Positions 34,530 through 44,982 of a DNA stretch of 48,224 nt are shown here, piece after piece. Position numbers and translations under genes: made by a program. Numbering within the stretch: position 1 is the stretch's first letter; every line of letters starts with the position of its first letter. The notes below the pieces were generated by a model. It searched no databases, was not told where the DNA came from, and saw only the letters and a list, made by a program, of their open reading frames with translations. Source of the DNA: Cudoniella acicularis (lineage: Eukaryota; Ascomycota; Leotiomycetes; Helotiales; Helotiaceae). Location: NCBI GenBank assembly GCA_013054445.1, contig JAAMPI010000244.1, positions 1-48,224 of the forward strand, given 5' to 3'.

Positions 34530-36370
34530 ATGTTACCTCAGATCATATTTCGAGTTCCCTGCAACATTGTAATTCCAGTATTGATTCTTCTATGTGTCGT
34601 TGCCATTTCGTTCTTCGTTACATGGATCCACACATCATCTGCATTTACTGGCCACCACTCGAAGAACAACAATGCCACATCACCTCCAACTGTGCCCTAT
34701 GCTATTCCCTTCATTGGCAGTGCCTTTAGCTTTGTTTTTAAACCGAGGGATTTTTATCTCGGAGCAGTGTATGTAAAATATATCGCTGAAGCCTTTCACC
34801 CAAATTACTCTAATAATGACTTCTTCTACAGCAGATATGCCAATTATCCCTCCGCGTACGGTGTCAAAATCCTTGCGCACACCATCTACTTTGTCACAGG
34901 CCCTGTAAACATTGCAGTAATCCGAACTCAGAAAAAAACGATTACATCCTTGATACATCAGGTTTTCTGTCTCAAAACTGTCTTTGGGGCCTCTCCAAAA
35001 ATGCTCAGGTCATTCATTCGCGACGATTCTGGTTGTCATGCAATACCCCATCCCGAGAGCAATGTACCAGCACACGAGCGGATAGATCACTTCACACATG
35101 TTGGGTTCATTAGGGCCTTCGGTGGCGATGGACTTTCGAATCTTTACATGAGATGGTACTCCAACTTGTCTAAGCATCTGGAAAATCTCCCCATTCGGGA
35201 GGAGTGGGTTGAATTTCCAGACATTATGGATTTTTGGATGGCCCCATTAACCTCTTCTCTGGTGGAAGCCTTGGCCGGGCCAATTCTAGAGTCCTTGAAT
35301 CCGAACTTCACGAGAGATTTACTACAGTTTTTTAATTACATCCAACCCCTTTTCAAACGCCTCACTTGGTGGTCCCTTCTAAGAGCTTATAAACTTCGAA
35401 ACAGTCTCATCAAAGACGTCGAGAAGTGGCAAGAACTGGCCAGAGCAGGATACACGGAGAAAGAGAATGACAACGGGGATTGGGATCCATGGTGGGGGTC
35501 TCGTTTGTTCAGAGATCGTCAAAGCTTCCACTCCAAGCTAAGTAATTGGGATTTCAAAGCAATCGCCATAAGTGATTTGGCAACAATTTGGGGGTAATAA
35601 AAACATATGAAGCATGCGTACTATGCTAACTACCTGACAGTGCAAACGTTAATGTTCATACCGCGGCCATCTGGACAATTATCGAAGTTTTCAAGGACAA
35701 GAATCTCTTAGAGCGGGTTCGAAAAGAGCTCGAAAACGCAGTTCCTAAACTCATACCTTCAAATCAAGAGCAGAATGTGGAAGTTTTGATGTCGTTACCC
35801 CTCTTGCAATCGGTCTATGCGGAGGTCTTGCGTCTCCGTGTCGAAGGTCAGCATGTTCTTTGCAGTACTCGAGAAGACTTTCAACTCAACGAATGGATCT
35901 TTCCCAAAAACAATCTCGTTCTCGTTCCAACCTCAGCAGCACATATGAATGAAAATTTCTGGAACACACGCGGCGGACAACATCCACTTGATACATTCTG
36001 GGCAGACCGCTTTCTTGTTTACCCAGACGACAGTTCCAGTGGGCCTAAGAAGAAGCCAAAGAATAACCTTGGTATAACAAAGAAGACTAGGAGTTTTGAA
36101 GGCACCCGGTATAAGGAGACTGGTCTTGCTGATGCATTCATACCATACGGCGTGGGAGAGAGGACTTGTCCCGGCAGATTCTTTTCGCGGAGAGAAATAG
36201 TGACTTTCTGCGCCATAATTGTGCAGCAGTTTGACATTGAATTCTTTTCAGAGCAGCAGAAGTTTGCATCCAGCATGAAATTCTTCGGTATAGGAACCTT
36301 GAGTGCTGCTGATAAGATATCTTTTAAAATCCGGAGGAGACCAAGTCCAAATGGAAACTCCCATTCTTAA
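34530..36370 (+). CDS. Cytochrome P450 with CYP7/CYP8-like I-helix
   Basis: ER-anchored haem monooxygenase, 576 aa, exons 34530-34768, 34832-35593 and 35641-36370. An N-terminal membrane anchor (IVIPVLILLCVVAISFFV) is followed by VPYAIPFIGSAFSF. ExxR is in YAEVLRLR, and the haem loop is FIPYGVGERTCPGR with the ligand Cys. The I-helix reads ATIWGANVNVHTAAIW rather than AGxDTT, a pattern seen in the CYP7/CYP8 (sterol 7-alpha-hydroxylase or prostacyclin synthase-like) clan. The first intron is 63 nt and in frame without a stop, so read-through would add 21 residues. I call it an intron because GTATGT, TCTAAT and CTACAG are all present. Substrate unknown; a sterol-like lipid is possible. Confidence 0.88.
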
Positions 36371-36924
36371 TTTGACCCTTTCCTCTTGACAAGCACGGTG
36401 CATTGCAGTTGGTACTGCATTCCCGGGCGCTCATTCGCCCAATATAGTTTATAGAACAATATAGAACATTTTAGTCGTGAACTCTCGACGCTGAACGCAG
36501 CCACTCTGGTACAAATCAACATGACTGTTTTAGCCTAATCTGGTGTTGTGTTGTAGCTCAATGCAGGTACTCGGCACAGGGGCGCATTTTATTGCTGTTG
36601 CTGCTGCATCATGACGTGCAGGGTGATATCCAACAGCCTGAAAACCCTGAACAGGCAACCGAAGAGTGATGCATTTGTGTGCAGGAATTTCATACAGCCT
36701 AGCTAAATGTACACCGAAAAGGGTTGCTTGGGATCAGCTGCATGTGTCAGCCATCGAATCCCGGGCCCCCCTTCACATGCGAAGTATGCTCGTCGAGACT
36801 TAAAAGCGCTTGCATCTCAGACATTTAGTGTACACTATTTCGTTGAAGCTGGGTCTCAGTGTGTGCTCCGTTTCGTGGACCATACCCCCTTTCGCTACTC
36901 CCTGCTTACCAATCATCTCCAACA
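36371..36924. other. Intergenic region between the two P450 genes
   Basis: This is the 3' flank of the first P450 and the promoter of the second, which lie in tandem. An upstream in-frame ATG at 36859 exists, but MSFYIQ at 36925 is the better start because it begins the membrane anchor. Confidence 0.5.
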
Positions 36925-38697
36925 ATGTCTTTCTACATACAAACCATTGTATGTTCGGGACTGGTAGGCCTCGCAACACTTCTTGGTTACTTTTTCAAAC
37001 GCTTATACGAGCATCGCATGCTGATCCGCAATTTGATAAACCAAGGATTGGTGAGCATTACTGTTACAACTAAATTCAAATGGGCAATTAACACAGATCA
37101 GCCTGTTGCACCCAATCACAACTTTTTACTCGGGCATTTGCTGTATCTTAAACGTTTCAGTGACAACTTGCCCAACGGGGCCCATTTCCAATACATGTTC
37201 GGCGATATCTACCGCGAGTCATTCCAAGATGGCGGGATATTCTATCTGGACATGTGGCCATTAAGTCCACTATTTCAGGCGGTAGTGTCACCAAATGCAG
37301 CAATAACGGCTACGCAAACGAATCCTAAACTAGCGTGCAAGAAGCCTGATTTGCTCCCTCAATTGTTCAAGCCACTCGCTGGAGGCCCTAATTTATTTGA
37401 CATGCCAGAATCCGAATGGAAACCTTGGCGAGCGATTTTTAGTAAATGTTTCAGTAGTGAACAGTTTCTGCATTTGGTACCTGGCATTGTAAAACAAACT
37501 CTTGTCTATTGCGAGACGTTGCGTGAACATTCAAGGAAAGGAGATATGTTTTTCCTAGACACGACGACTCTGCGATTTACTATGGATTTGATCGGGAAGA
37601 CCATTTTGTAAGTGAACCTGACGCTATGAATAGATGTCCATTCTAACAAGCCTAGGAATTCCGAACTAGGAGCCCAGAGGGGATACAATACCCTTGCCGA
37701 CTGTATGATAAGTCAAATTCGATGGCAACAGCCAAACGGCGACATAAATCCTCTCAGTCTAATCCACATTCCACGGTTCTCTATGCAGTGGTGGAATGGA
37801 AGACAAATGGACCAATATGTCGGTTCCGAAATCGACAGGCGGTTCAGCGAGTATTGCTCCAACCCCAACAGCGACAAGAAAAACAAAGCAATCATTGATC
37901 TTCTTCTCCAAGCTTACATCCCAAAAGGCGCTGAATCAAGTACCCCACTACGCGAGCTAGATAGGAACTTTCGACTCTTCGCAATTCGACAAATTCGGTT
38001 GTTTGTGTTCGCCGGGCATGACTCGACGAGTAGCACGATTTGTTACTGCTTCCATCTTTTGTCCCAGAATCCGGATACTCTCGCCCAACTCCGTGCTGAA
38101 CACCAATCTGTGTACGGCTCCGATGTTTTATCCACGCCTTCGCAATTACTCTCAAACCCCTCGCTCGCGAACGATCTACCCTACACAACAGCGGTCATCA
38201 AAGAAACTTTACGATTGTTTCCTCCAGCAAGCGCTAGTCGTCAAGGAATGCCTGGTGTTGAGCTCATCGATGACAATGGTACGATCTGTCCAACAAACGG
38301 AGCCGTGGTATGGATAAATCACCAGCAGATGCACCGTGCATCTAAGTACTGGGTACGACCAGAAGAATTCCTCCCAGAGAGGTGGCTCGTCGGACCCGGA
38401 CATGACCTCTATCCGAGGAAAGGGGCCTGGCGACCTTTCGAGCATGGACCTAGGAATTGCATTGGTCAGGGGTTGGTAATGACAGAGCTGCGAGTTATTC
38501 TGTCCCTTACTGTAAGAGAGTTTAATTTTGAGAATGCTTACGACGAGTTCGATTCTCTGGGACTGCGAAAAGGGATTAGGACTTATCAAGGGGAAAGGGT
38601 GTTCCAGATTGATGAAGGCGCAGCTCATCCCGCTGACCATTATCCATGTAGAGTGTCTATCAACTCACAGCTCGAGAAATTACCCCAAACTGTATAA
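36925..38697 (+). CDS. Cytochrome P450 (fungal secondary-metabolism type)
   Basis: 557 aa, exons 36925-37050, 37102-37607 and 37656-38697. Anchor IVCSGLVGLATLLGYFF is followed by PVAPNHNFLLGHLLYLKRF after a 51-nt in-frame intron. The I-helix is FVFAGHDSTSS (a normal oxygen-activating motif), ExxR is in KETLRLFPPAS, the PERF-like segment is PEEFLPERWL, and the haem loop is FEHGPRNCIGQ. The overall layout (GGIFYLDMWPLSPLFQAVVSP) resembles P450s of the sterigmatocystin/aflatoxin StcS/AflN type, but this does not identify a substrate. It is in tandem with the other P450 and close to the ABC exporter. Confidence 0.92.
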
Positions 38698-39595
38698 AAG
38701 TTGATATTTTTAGGGATCTGAAGTTTGAGAATATATCTTATGTAGAGGTCGTGACCCGGAAATTCGAGAAGAGATCTTTTAGCACAGCATATCGGCAGAG
38801 GGTCTTTTGAGATTTTTGTCCGAAGTATTGGCCCTTTGTAAGGATTTGAAAACTTGCGATTATGCAACGCTATAAGTTACGTGCGCAACGCCACATATCG
38901 CATGCGACTGCCTAGTACAGCCTAGTATCGTATAGCATCGGCTAATCCGCGAGCCAGTCTTATAGAGTCTGAAGTCCCCATGGCTTACGTAAGCATACTT
39001 ACCTTTTAAAAGCTGAGTTAAAAATATATCACGTGATACTTTAGTTAAGTAAATAGTATTATAAAGAGTCTAAAGTAATTAATTTAATAGTTAAGTTTTT
39101 AAATAAAAGTTTTATTAAAAGTATAAAAATAATACTTTATATAAATATAATCACGTGATATAGCCTTTATAATTACTTAGAGCTTCTTCTAGTGAGTGAG
39201 CATGACTAAGAAAGAGGTGTGCTTATATTAGTAAGACTAAAGCTTCGAGTGCACGAGGAGACGTGCTTATATAAGTAAGACTACGCTTTGCGCACATGAG
39301 TAATTTATGACTAAGTTACAAGAAACGATGATTATATAATTAGCTAGAGCCGAAACCGACAGGCGGTGTGTGGCAGAAGTCTCAGCCTCCGATGAGATCA
39401 TTCTATTCTAGGCCTAATTAGGCAATCGCACACGACTGGTGGCGCTGTATAAACTGAGTGGTGAATGCAAAGTTGATGGCCAAATAATCGTACCCATTAT
39501 TTGTGTGTCCGCTATAGTACGATATCCCTTCTTCACTACTGAGTCTATAGCCTTGCTCCTCTACCATCTAGCCCAGCCAGCGTGAACAAGGAGAA
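38698..39595. other. AT-rich region with short direct repeat
   Basis: Strongly AT-rich from about 39000 to 39170. A repeat starting gtgcttatat-agtaagacta occurs at about 39219 and again 44 bp later at about 39263. No gene is seen. It forms the left flank of the zinc-finger/nuclease gene. Confidence 0.55.
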
Positions 39596-40378
39596 ATGGC
39601 ACATGGCTGCATTCCTTGCGATCGCTCCTTCGGCAGCCAGCAGGCGCTTCATCAGCACTTAAACTCTCCAGCACATAAATTCGAATGCAACGAGTGTGAG
39701 AGGAGTTTTGGCAGCCAGCAGGCGCTTCATCAGCACTTGAACTCGCCAACTCACGTACCTGCAACATCGATCAGGTACATTGGCATTCCTCGATCTATCG
39801 TCTCTCCTGTCTACGCAACTGCAGTCAGACTTCGCTTCCGACGGCCCACCGTGGATGATATCTTAAGACATACAGAGACTGAGCTGGATAATTCGATAGT
39901 GTCTGCACTAATAGCAGCGGCTCTTCGTCTACTACCGATTGACGACACGCCACATGGGATTGCATTACGAACCGAGAAACTCCGAATAAAGGCTGCTGAA
40001 GCTAAGCATGCTGAAGATAGCTTTTGTGCAGAGCTGAGTCAGCGTGGTCTTATATTTCTCAGGGAAAGCCAGCAACAGGGGGAATCTTCGACCCCAGACG
40101 TCCGGTTCCAACAGCCTATTTCTATCTGTGGCCATTTGTGTATGTGGCTAGAGTATAAAAACTACTTTGGTTTCCGAGAAAACCCGTTCATAGCATCAAA
40201 GAACAAGAAGCAGTATCACAAATATGCCACTCAAATAGGACCAGGCGCTGTTGTCTACAAATTGGGTTTTGAAATAGGCTATGTAAATATTGATGATGTA
40301 ATGGTTTTTCGTGAGAAAAGAGGTGGTCCAATACTTAAGGATGAAATCTTTGTAGTATTGGACTCCCTGGATGGATGA
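39596..40378 (+). CDS. C2H2 zinc-finger + CDIN1-like (TPD) nuclease
   Basis: Single-exon protein of 260 aa. Residues 1-53 hold two fingers (C5, C8, H21, H27 and C31, C34, H47, H53) sharing RSFGSQQALHQHLNSP almost exactly, including near-identical DNA at about 39632-39660 and 39710-39738. The C-terminal half carries the TPD-motif domain of CDAN1-interacting nuclease 1: an ELSQRG segment, then TPDVRF (D168), GHLCMWLEYKNYFGF (E186, K188), then GPGAVVYKLGF. In human CDIN1 the matching elements are TPD, an IESK strand and GPG-x-VIYW-x-GF. This is the PD-(D/E)XK arrangement D...ExK, so an active nuclease is plausible. The link of fingers to this domain suggests nucleic-acid targeting, by inference. 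AT-rich DNA surrounds it on both sides. Confidence 0.75.
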   Translation: MAHGCIPCDRSFGSQQALHQHLNSPAHKFECNECERSFGSQQALHQHLNSPTHVPATSIRYIGIPRSIVSPVYATAVRLRFRRPTVDDILRHTETELDNSIVSALIAAALRLLPIDDTPHGIALRTEKLRIKAAEAKHAEDSFCAELSQRGLIFLRESQQQGESSTPDVRFQQPISICGHLCMWLEYKNYFGFRENPFIASKNKKQYHKYATQIGPGAVVYKLGFEIGYVNIDDVMVFREKRGGPILKDEIFVVLDSLDG

Positions 40379-41856
40379 GAAGATTCGAAACACACCTATC
40401 TATTATTCAAAGAGTTGTGATTATCGACTTCGAGTAATGGTTCGAGGAGAAAACTGTCTGGGAGGAAAGTACAAACATAGCCAACATGACAAGTATAATG
40501 TGGAATATTCAGTTATATCGATATAGAAGGAAGTTTATCTAGAAGGAAACTGAACTTTATATATGGGAGTAGATAGCTAAGGTATAAGGCGAACTTATAT
40601 TACCCAAAGCGAAGGGTACTAAAGTGCGCGTAATAGGTCTATTGAATAATTCTATATACACTTGTAGTACGCAAATTAACTAATTCTATCCCTGCTTTAT
40701 ATTTTCCAAGATCTCTAGAACAGACTATTTAGCTAGCAAGGGCGGCTATAGAAATATAATCTTTTAAGTAGAATATCTATTAGAAAAGCATAAACTATTA
40801 ACTTATTCTAATCTATCTTTAATAATACAAAACTTTTTAATATTATAGAATAGACAAGAATAAATTAGCTTTATTCTATAATAATAATTTGTAGAGATAT
40901 ATAGCTATAAGTATCTAGAAAAGAACTCTACTTAATATAGTTAACTATAAAACTAATAATATAAAATTTGCTTTCTTTCATATTTTATATTTTATAATTA
41001 TATATAGACTTAATTAGAATTAATTTAATTTATCTTTTAAAACTTTAATTAGACTTTAAATTAGATTCTAGTAAAGCTAATAGTATTGCTTCTAGGATAA
41101 CTCTCTAGTCTCTAATATTAAAATATCTATAATTTATACGTTTATAGAACTTATAATTACTATATAGTATTCTGTGAGACGGTTAGTGGGGCGCGCGTTC
41201 TAGGGGGTTAGGCTCGTCTAGGTTTAGTAGCGCTTGTTCAGGTTTGGCGCCGCCGGTTCAGGCAAGGCACTGCTTTTTGACGTCGTCTATAAGAACCCCC
41301 TCCTCTCTCCCTCCCTTACCTCGCTCGCAACTCTCTCCACTCTTCTGCGTCTGTTCTTGACTCGTACTCTGCTATGTTGGTATGATAAGTCAGAAGAGGG
41401 CATTGTATTTATATACTGCCGATAGCCGCAATGACTTGCCGGGGTTGTTATAGCAATGCAGTAGACAATATGGTCAAGAGAAGTACTCGAAAAATATCTT
41501 CTAAAATTAGGACACTATGGAACGAGGCCGTCGGCACTAGCCTTTCGGGGCAATAAAACCAAAGCGAATATAGTAGAGAGCAGGAAGTCAGCTATCCAAA
41601 TCTGGGATATTCAGTATGAGACGCTCGGCACTAGCCTCTCGGGGCAACGAAATCAAGGCAAGGCAAGTTCAAATGTGTCATTGAATTCTTTCATTCAGAT
41701 TCCGTTGAAGTATTCATTAGGTTGCGTCGCTACACTAGTCCAGTATCTACAATGAATCTAAGCTGCGCCATTAGAAAAGAGCGCCATCCTCTAGCCATGC
41801 AATAACACTATCCTAGAACGCCCACGCTGGTGAAGCAAAGCAAAGATAAAGCAATT
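40379..41856. other. AT-rich, gene-poor block
   Basis: From about 40500 to 41170 the DNA is extremely TA-rich with runs such as TATATAGCTATA, consistent with RIP. From 41190 to 41400 it switches sharply to GC-rich CT sequence. A 32-bp repeat with tcggcactagcct-tcggggcaa occurs at about 41531 and about 41624. No gene is supported. Confidence 0.55.
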
Positions 41857-42623
41857 CTTCGAGCCTCAGAATAATCATTGAGCGCAAGACAGACCAAGCC
41901 TCGATGATGGCTGTTGTATTGCCGGATGATAGACTCGCTATGCAGCTCCCACAACAGAGCATGGTGATCCGAGCATACCGTATCAAGGTATGCAGAATCG
42001 GCACTGAAAGCACAGTCCCAGACCCAGCGTTGATGACCTGTGAGGGTGCTCTCCAGCTTGAATGGCTTCGGGTTCTTGTTGTCGAGTTGTGCTTAGCCGG
42101 GAATGGGAATCATGGACTCGAGATCCTTGACCTCCCAGATCTTTGCAGTGTGGTCGGCGGAGCAAATCGCGATTTGCTTGACGTCGGGGGAAAGGAGACG
42201 GGTGATGTAGTTCTTGTGTGCTGAGAAGTGGGTAATAGGGATGAGGGTGGTCTTTTCGCGGCGCTGGAGGAGGTGCCAGACGTAGGCGTTGCCCTGGATT
42301 ACCACGTTAGTATCTCCAAGGAGAAAATAATGATGCCTACTTACTGAGTTGGTGCCTGAACCATCGCTTGCCACAATAACGCTAGCAACAGGGACATCCT
42401 CTTCGGGGATGAGCTAATGGGAGCAGTTGTTCTCGGCAAGGCCCCAAATGCGAACGCTGCCTCCATGATCACAAGTAGTGATCTCGCCTTGGTTGGGGTG
42501 AATGACTACACCGTTGGCAGGTGAGCCATGAGAATAGCTTCGCTAGACAGAGCCAATCCTGGTCCCCGAATCTTAACAGTGCCATCCTTAGAGCTTGTGA
42601 CCATCTATTTTCCCCTCGCAATG
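41857..42623 (-). pseudogene. LST8: LST8 (TOR complex WD40 protein) pseudogene, partial
   Basis: The minus strand carries most of an LST8/GbetaL-like WD40 protein. Recognisable segments in order: HCEGK, MVTSSKDGTVKI, RSYSHGSPANGVVIHPNQGE, TTCDHGGSVRIWGLAENNCSH, LIPEEDVPVASV, GNAYVW, SAHKNYITRLLSPDVKQ, CSADHTAKIWEVKDLES, LTGHQRWVWDCAFSADSAYL and a final NDYSEAR. It is broken by several stops (TAG where Trp or Gln are expected, and a TAA) and a frameshift near 42560. An intron with intact GTAAGT, ACTAAC and CAG sites remains before GNAYVW, so this is a genomic duplicate and not a processed copy. The N-terminal WD repeats are missing, because homology stops at the homopolymer tract. Cells should have a functional LST8 elsewhere, since it is broadly essential. 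Confidence 0.85.
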
Positions 42624-42624
42624 G

Positions 42625-42690
42625 AAAAAAAAAAAAAAAAAAAAAATGCCCCCCCCCCCCCCCCCCCCCTTTTTTTTTTTTTTTTTTTTT
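42625..42690. repeat. A22-TG-C21-T21 homopolymer tract
   Basis: Twenty-two A, then TG, then twenty-one C, then twenty-one T, without interruption. The A and T blocks can pair as a hairpin around the C-rich loop. It marks the exact end of the LST8 homology. Confidence 0.95.
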
Positions 42691-44558
42691 CATGTAAACC
42701 ATCCATCCTCAATGTCAGGTTTATGTTTCTTTAAGCAATTTGGATTCCACATACGACCATAGACTGAGAAGAATTGGCCATCCCGTCCGCTCTGGCATAC
42801 ACAAGTCTCAGATCGGCGGATTAGTAGTCAGGTGGGTGACCACTGGCGAATTCCCGCTGTTGTATGTTTTTGTTTTTGCTCTTATAGGGTGGAGTTGTGC
42901 TTTGTTTATATTGTGAAGTTTTTTATCGCATCTATGTCCTGCTTCGCATTTAACTTAGTATTGAGGCTGTTCAATCATTTCCCAGTCCGTGAACTCTCCT
43001 CGTTTTCAAAGTATACCTACTTCCTAGCGAAAACATGTTTTTTACGTTTTCCGAGGGTGGTATCTTCTTCAAACGATTTTCACTTCATAGGAAATCCTAT
43101 TGTTATACAACGACCTTCTCTTACACATACACTTTTGAAATAAGACAAGTATATCATTTATATAACAACAGTCTATCAGTCATAGAACAGGACTCATTCG
43201 TACACTAAAGGTAAAAGACATTTATTCTATAAGTTTTATTTGTAAAACAAAATATGATTTTATATCCGTATAAAGCTATATATACACACATGCGAATTCA
43301 AACAATTTCTACTATTAAGCGAAATCTATATACACGTTGAAAGCAAATAGAAACGAATAAACGGATATAAGAATGGTTTTATTGAATTTCACCGGTGAGA
43401 TGAAAGTATGGATCAATATGTAGTAATATCTCTTAATACAGCCTAAGAGAAAACTAGTAACTTTCATAAGAAGACTTAGGTGTTGAGAGGAAATGTATAG
43501 CAGGGAATTCGTTTAATAGAGGTTATGAAATTGCGCAAGAACACTTGAAAATTGCAAAACAATCACGAAGTAAAAAAAAAAAAGGTAAAAAGATTTTAAT
43601 TCATACTCGAGTCAATGGGACAAATTAACATTTAAATTTTAAAAATAGCCCAAGAGAAACATAGTAATTATCGTCGAAAACATAAAATGCTATGAGTGGA
43701 TGGATGGCAGGACGCATCGTAAACCGATGTCGTGAAATTACTTGAAAAGAACAAAATACTTTTAAATTCAAACAAAAAGTAAATGAGAAGAGACGATGAA
43801 TAACAGATAGGCATTTAATTCACAATAATACTTTATAGATTTATGGCAATAATTCCTTGAATGGCAGTGAGAATGAGTCGTGTCGCTGAAGAAACAAACC
43901 CAACAATGCCTATAATTATCTGACCAAAAAATACACGAAGCACGAGAAGAGCCCAGCATTGAGTATTAAGTGCACTTCATTAATTATTAAAAAAAATTAA
44001 CAGCGGAATTTGATTTCATCGCTGCGTCATTAAAGCTCATTCATCCATGAATCATTTACCCCAGCGTCGCAGGTACAGGGTATTAAACGTATATTATCCA
44101 GCGACTTCCACCAGCCACGCCCCGAAAAAAAAAAAAAAAGGAAGAATTGCAAGTGCGATCACCGAAGAGAAGTGTAAAGCGTGGCAAAGCGAGGCTGTCG
44201 ATGCAACTACCATGTCACGTCAGTCAGCAAAAGCACAACCAAGTAAGCAGCAAGAAACCCAAACAGGATGAAAAAAACAAATATGGGGAAGTCATACCAC
44301 GGGATGTGGAAGTCACGCCCCCAATCGCGGAGGTTTGTGGATGATTCCCCGATGTCGAAATGCACCCCCAAAATTGCGACATAACGCCCCGAGATGTTGA
44401 AATGCAGCATGCCCCTTCATAAACACCACATCGCCACGTTTTTTGCTCCCATCGTATCTGCCTTTTTGCTGCTGCTTTGTTTATGAGAAAGAACCTAAGT
44501 TCTCCTCGCATCCACCGCCATCATCACCATCGCGACTCGATATTTGCGCCCTCAGCAA
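42691..44558. other. AT-rich intergenic block
   Basis: About 43000-44050 is AT-rich with no supported frame; short homopolymers occur (A runs near 43572 and 44125). Around 44292-44425 three diverged copies of a unit of about 48 bp with gatgt-gaaatgcacccccaa can be seen. Confidence 0.5.
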
Positions 44559-44885
44559 TCACATCCTACCCGCCCAAGGACTCATATTCGCCTCCCTCCG
44601 TCTCCTCTCCGCATCCAACACCTCCTGGATCTTCTTGCGCTCCTCGCGCTCAGCATCCTTCTTCGCTTTCTCCAAGAACTTCTGGAAATCGCTCTTCTCG
44701 TCATCGTTGCCACTGGCATCTGCTTGCATGGAAGAAACGGTAGTGGATGCGCGGCTACCTTTGGATTTCATCGTGTTGTCTTTGCTGTGGTGTGTTGATT
44801 GTGAGTGCGCGTCTGAGGGGATGGCGTTGGAGATGCTTTGTTTTCTGTTGCTGGATCGTGAGCGTAGTGCTTCGAAGAAAGGCAT
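44559..44885 (-). CDS. Small basic coiled-coil protein, unknown function
   Basis: Single-exon 108-aa frame. The N-terminal half is Ser-rich and disordered (MPFFEALRSRSSNRKQS). The C-terminal half is a charged helix (DFQKFLEKAKKDAEREERKK, then IQEVLDAERRRREANMSPWAGRM). The heptad-like charged segment and defined ending look like a genuine small fungal protein. No domain is recognised; the start at 44885 is the first ATG of the frame. Confidence 0.55.
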   Translation of the reverse strand: MPFFEALRSRSSNRKQSISNAIPSDAHSQSTHHSKDNTMKSKGSRASTTVSSMQADASGNDDEKSDFQKFLEKAKKDAEREERKKIQEVLDAERRRREANMSPWAGRM

Positions 44886-44948
44886 CTTGGCGTTGGCTCT
44901 TTGTCTTTGATTAAGATGAGGGTGGTGTGAGTTGAAAGTGAAAGGTGA

Positions 44949-44982
44949 GTGAGTTTGAGTTTGAGTTTGAGTTTGAGTTTTC
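44949..44982. repeat. Hexamer microsatellite (gagttt)n
   Basis: About five copies of gagttt directly upstream of the small coiled-coil gene's start. It probably lies in its promoter or 5' UTR. Confidence 0.85.

Noticed and set aside
40500..41170. Intact transposon in the AT-rich block
   Set aside because: No transposase or reverse-transcriptase frame, terminal repeats or target duplications could be seen; only RIP-like AT-rich DNA remains.
41234..41425. Small frame in the GC-rich switch region
   Set aside because: Low-complexity Leu/Ser composition from CT-rich DNA; no family match.
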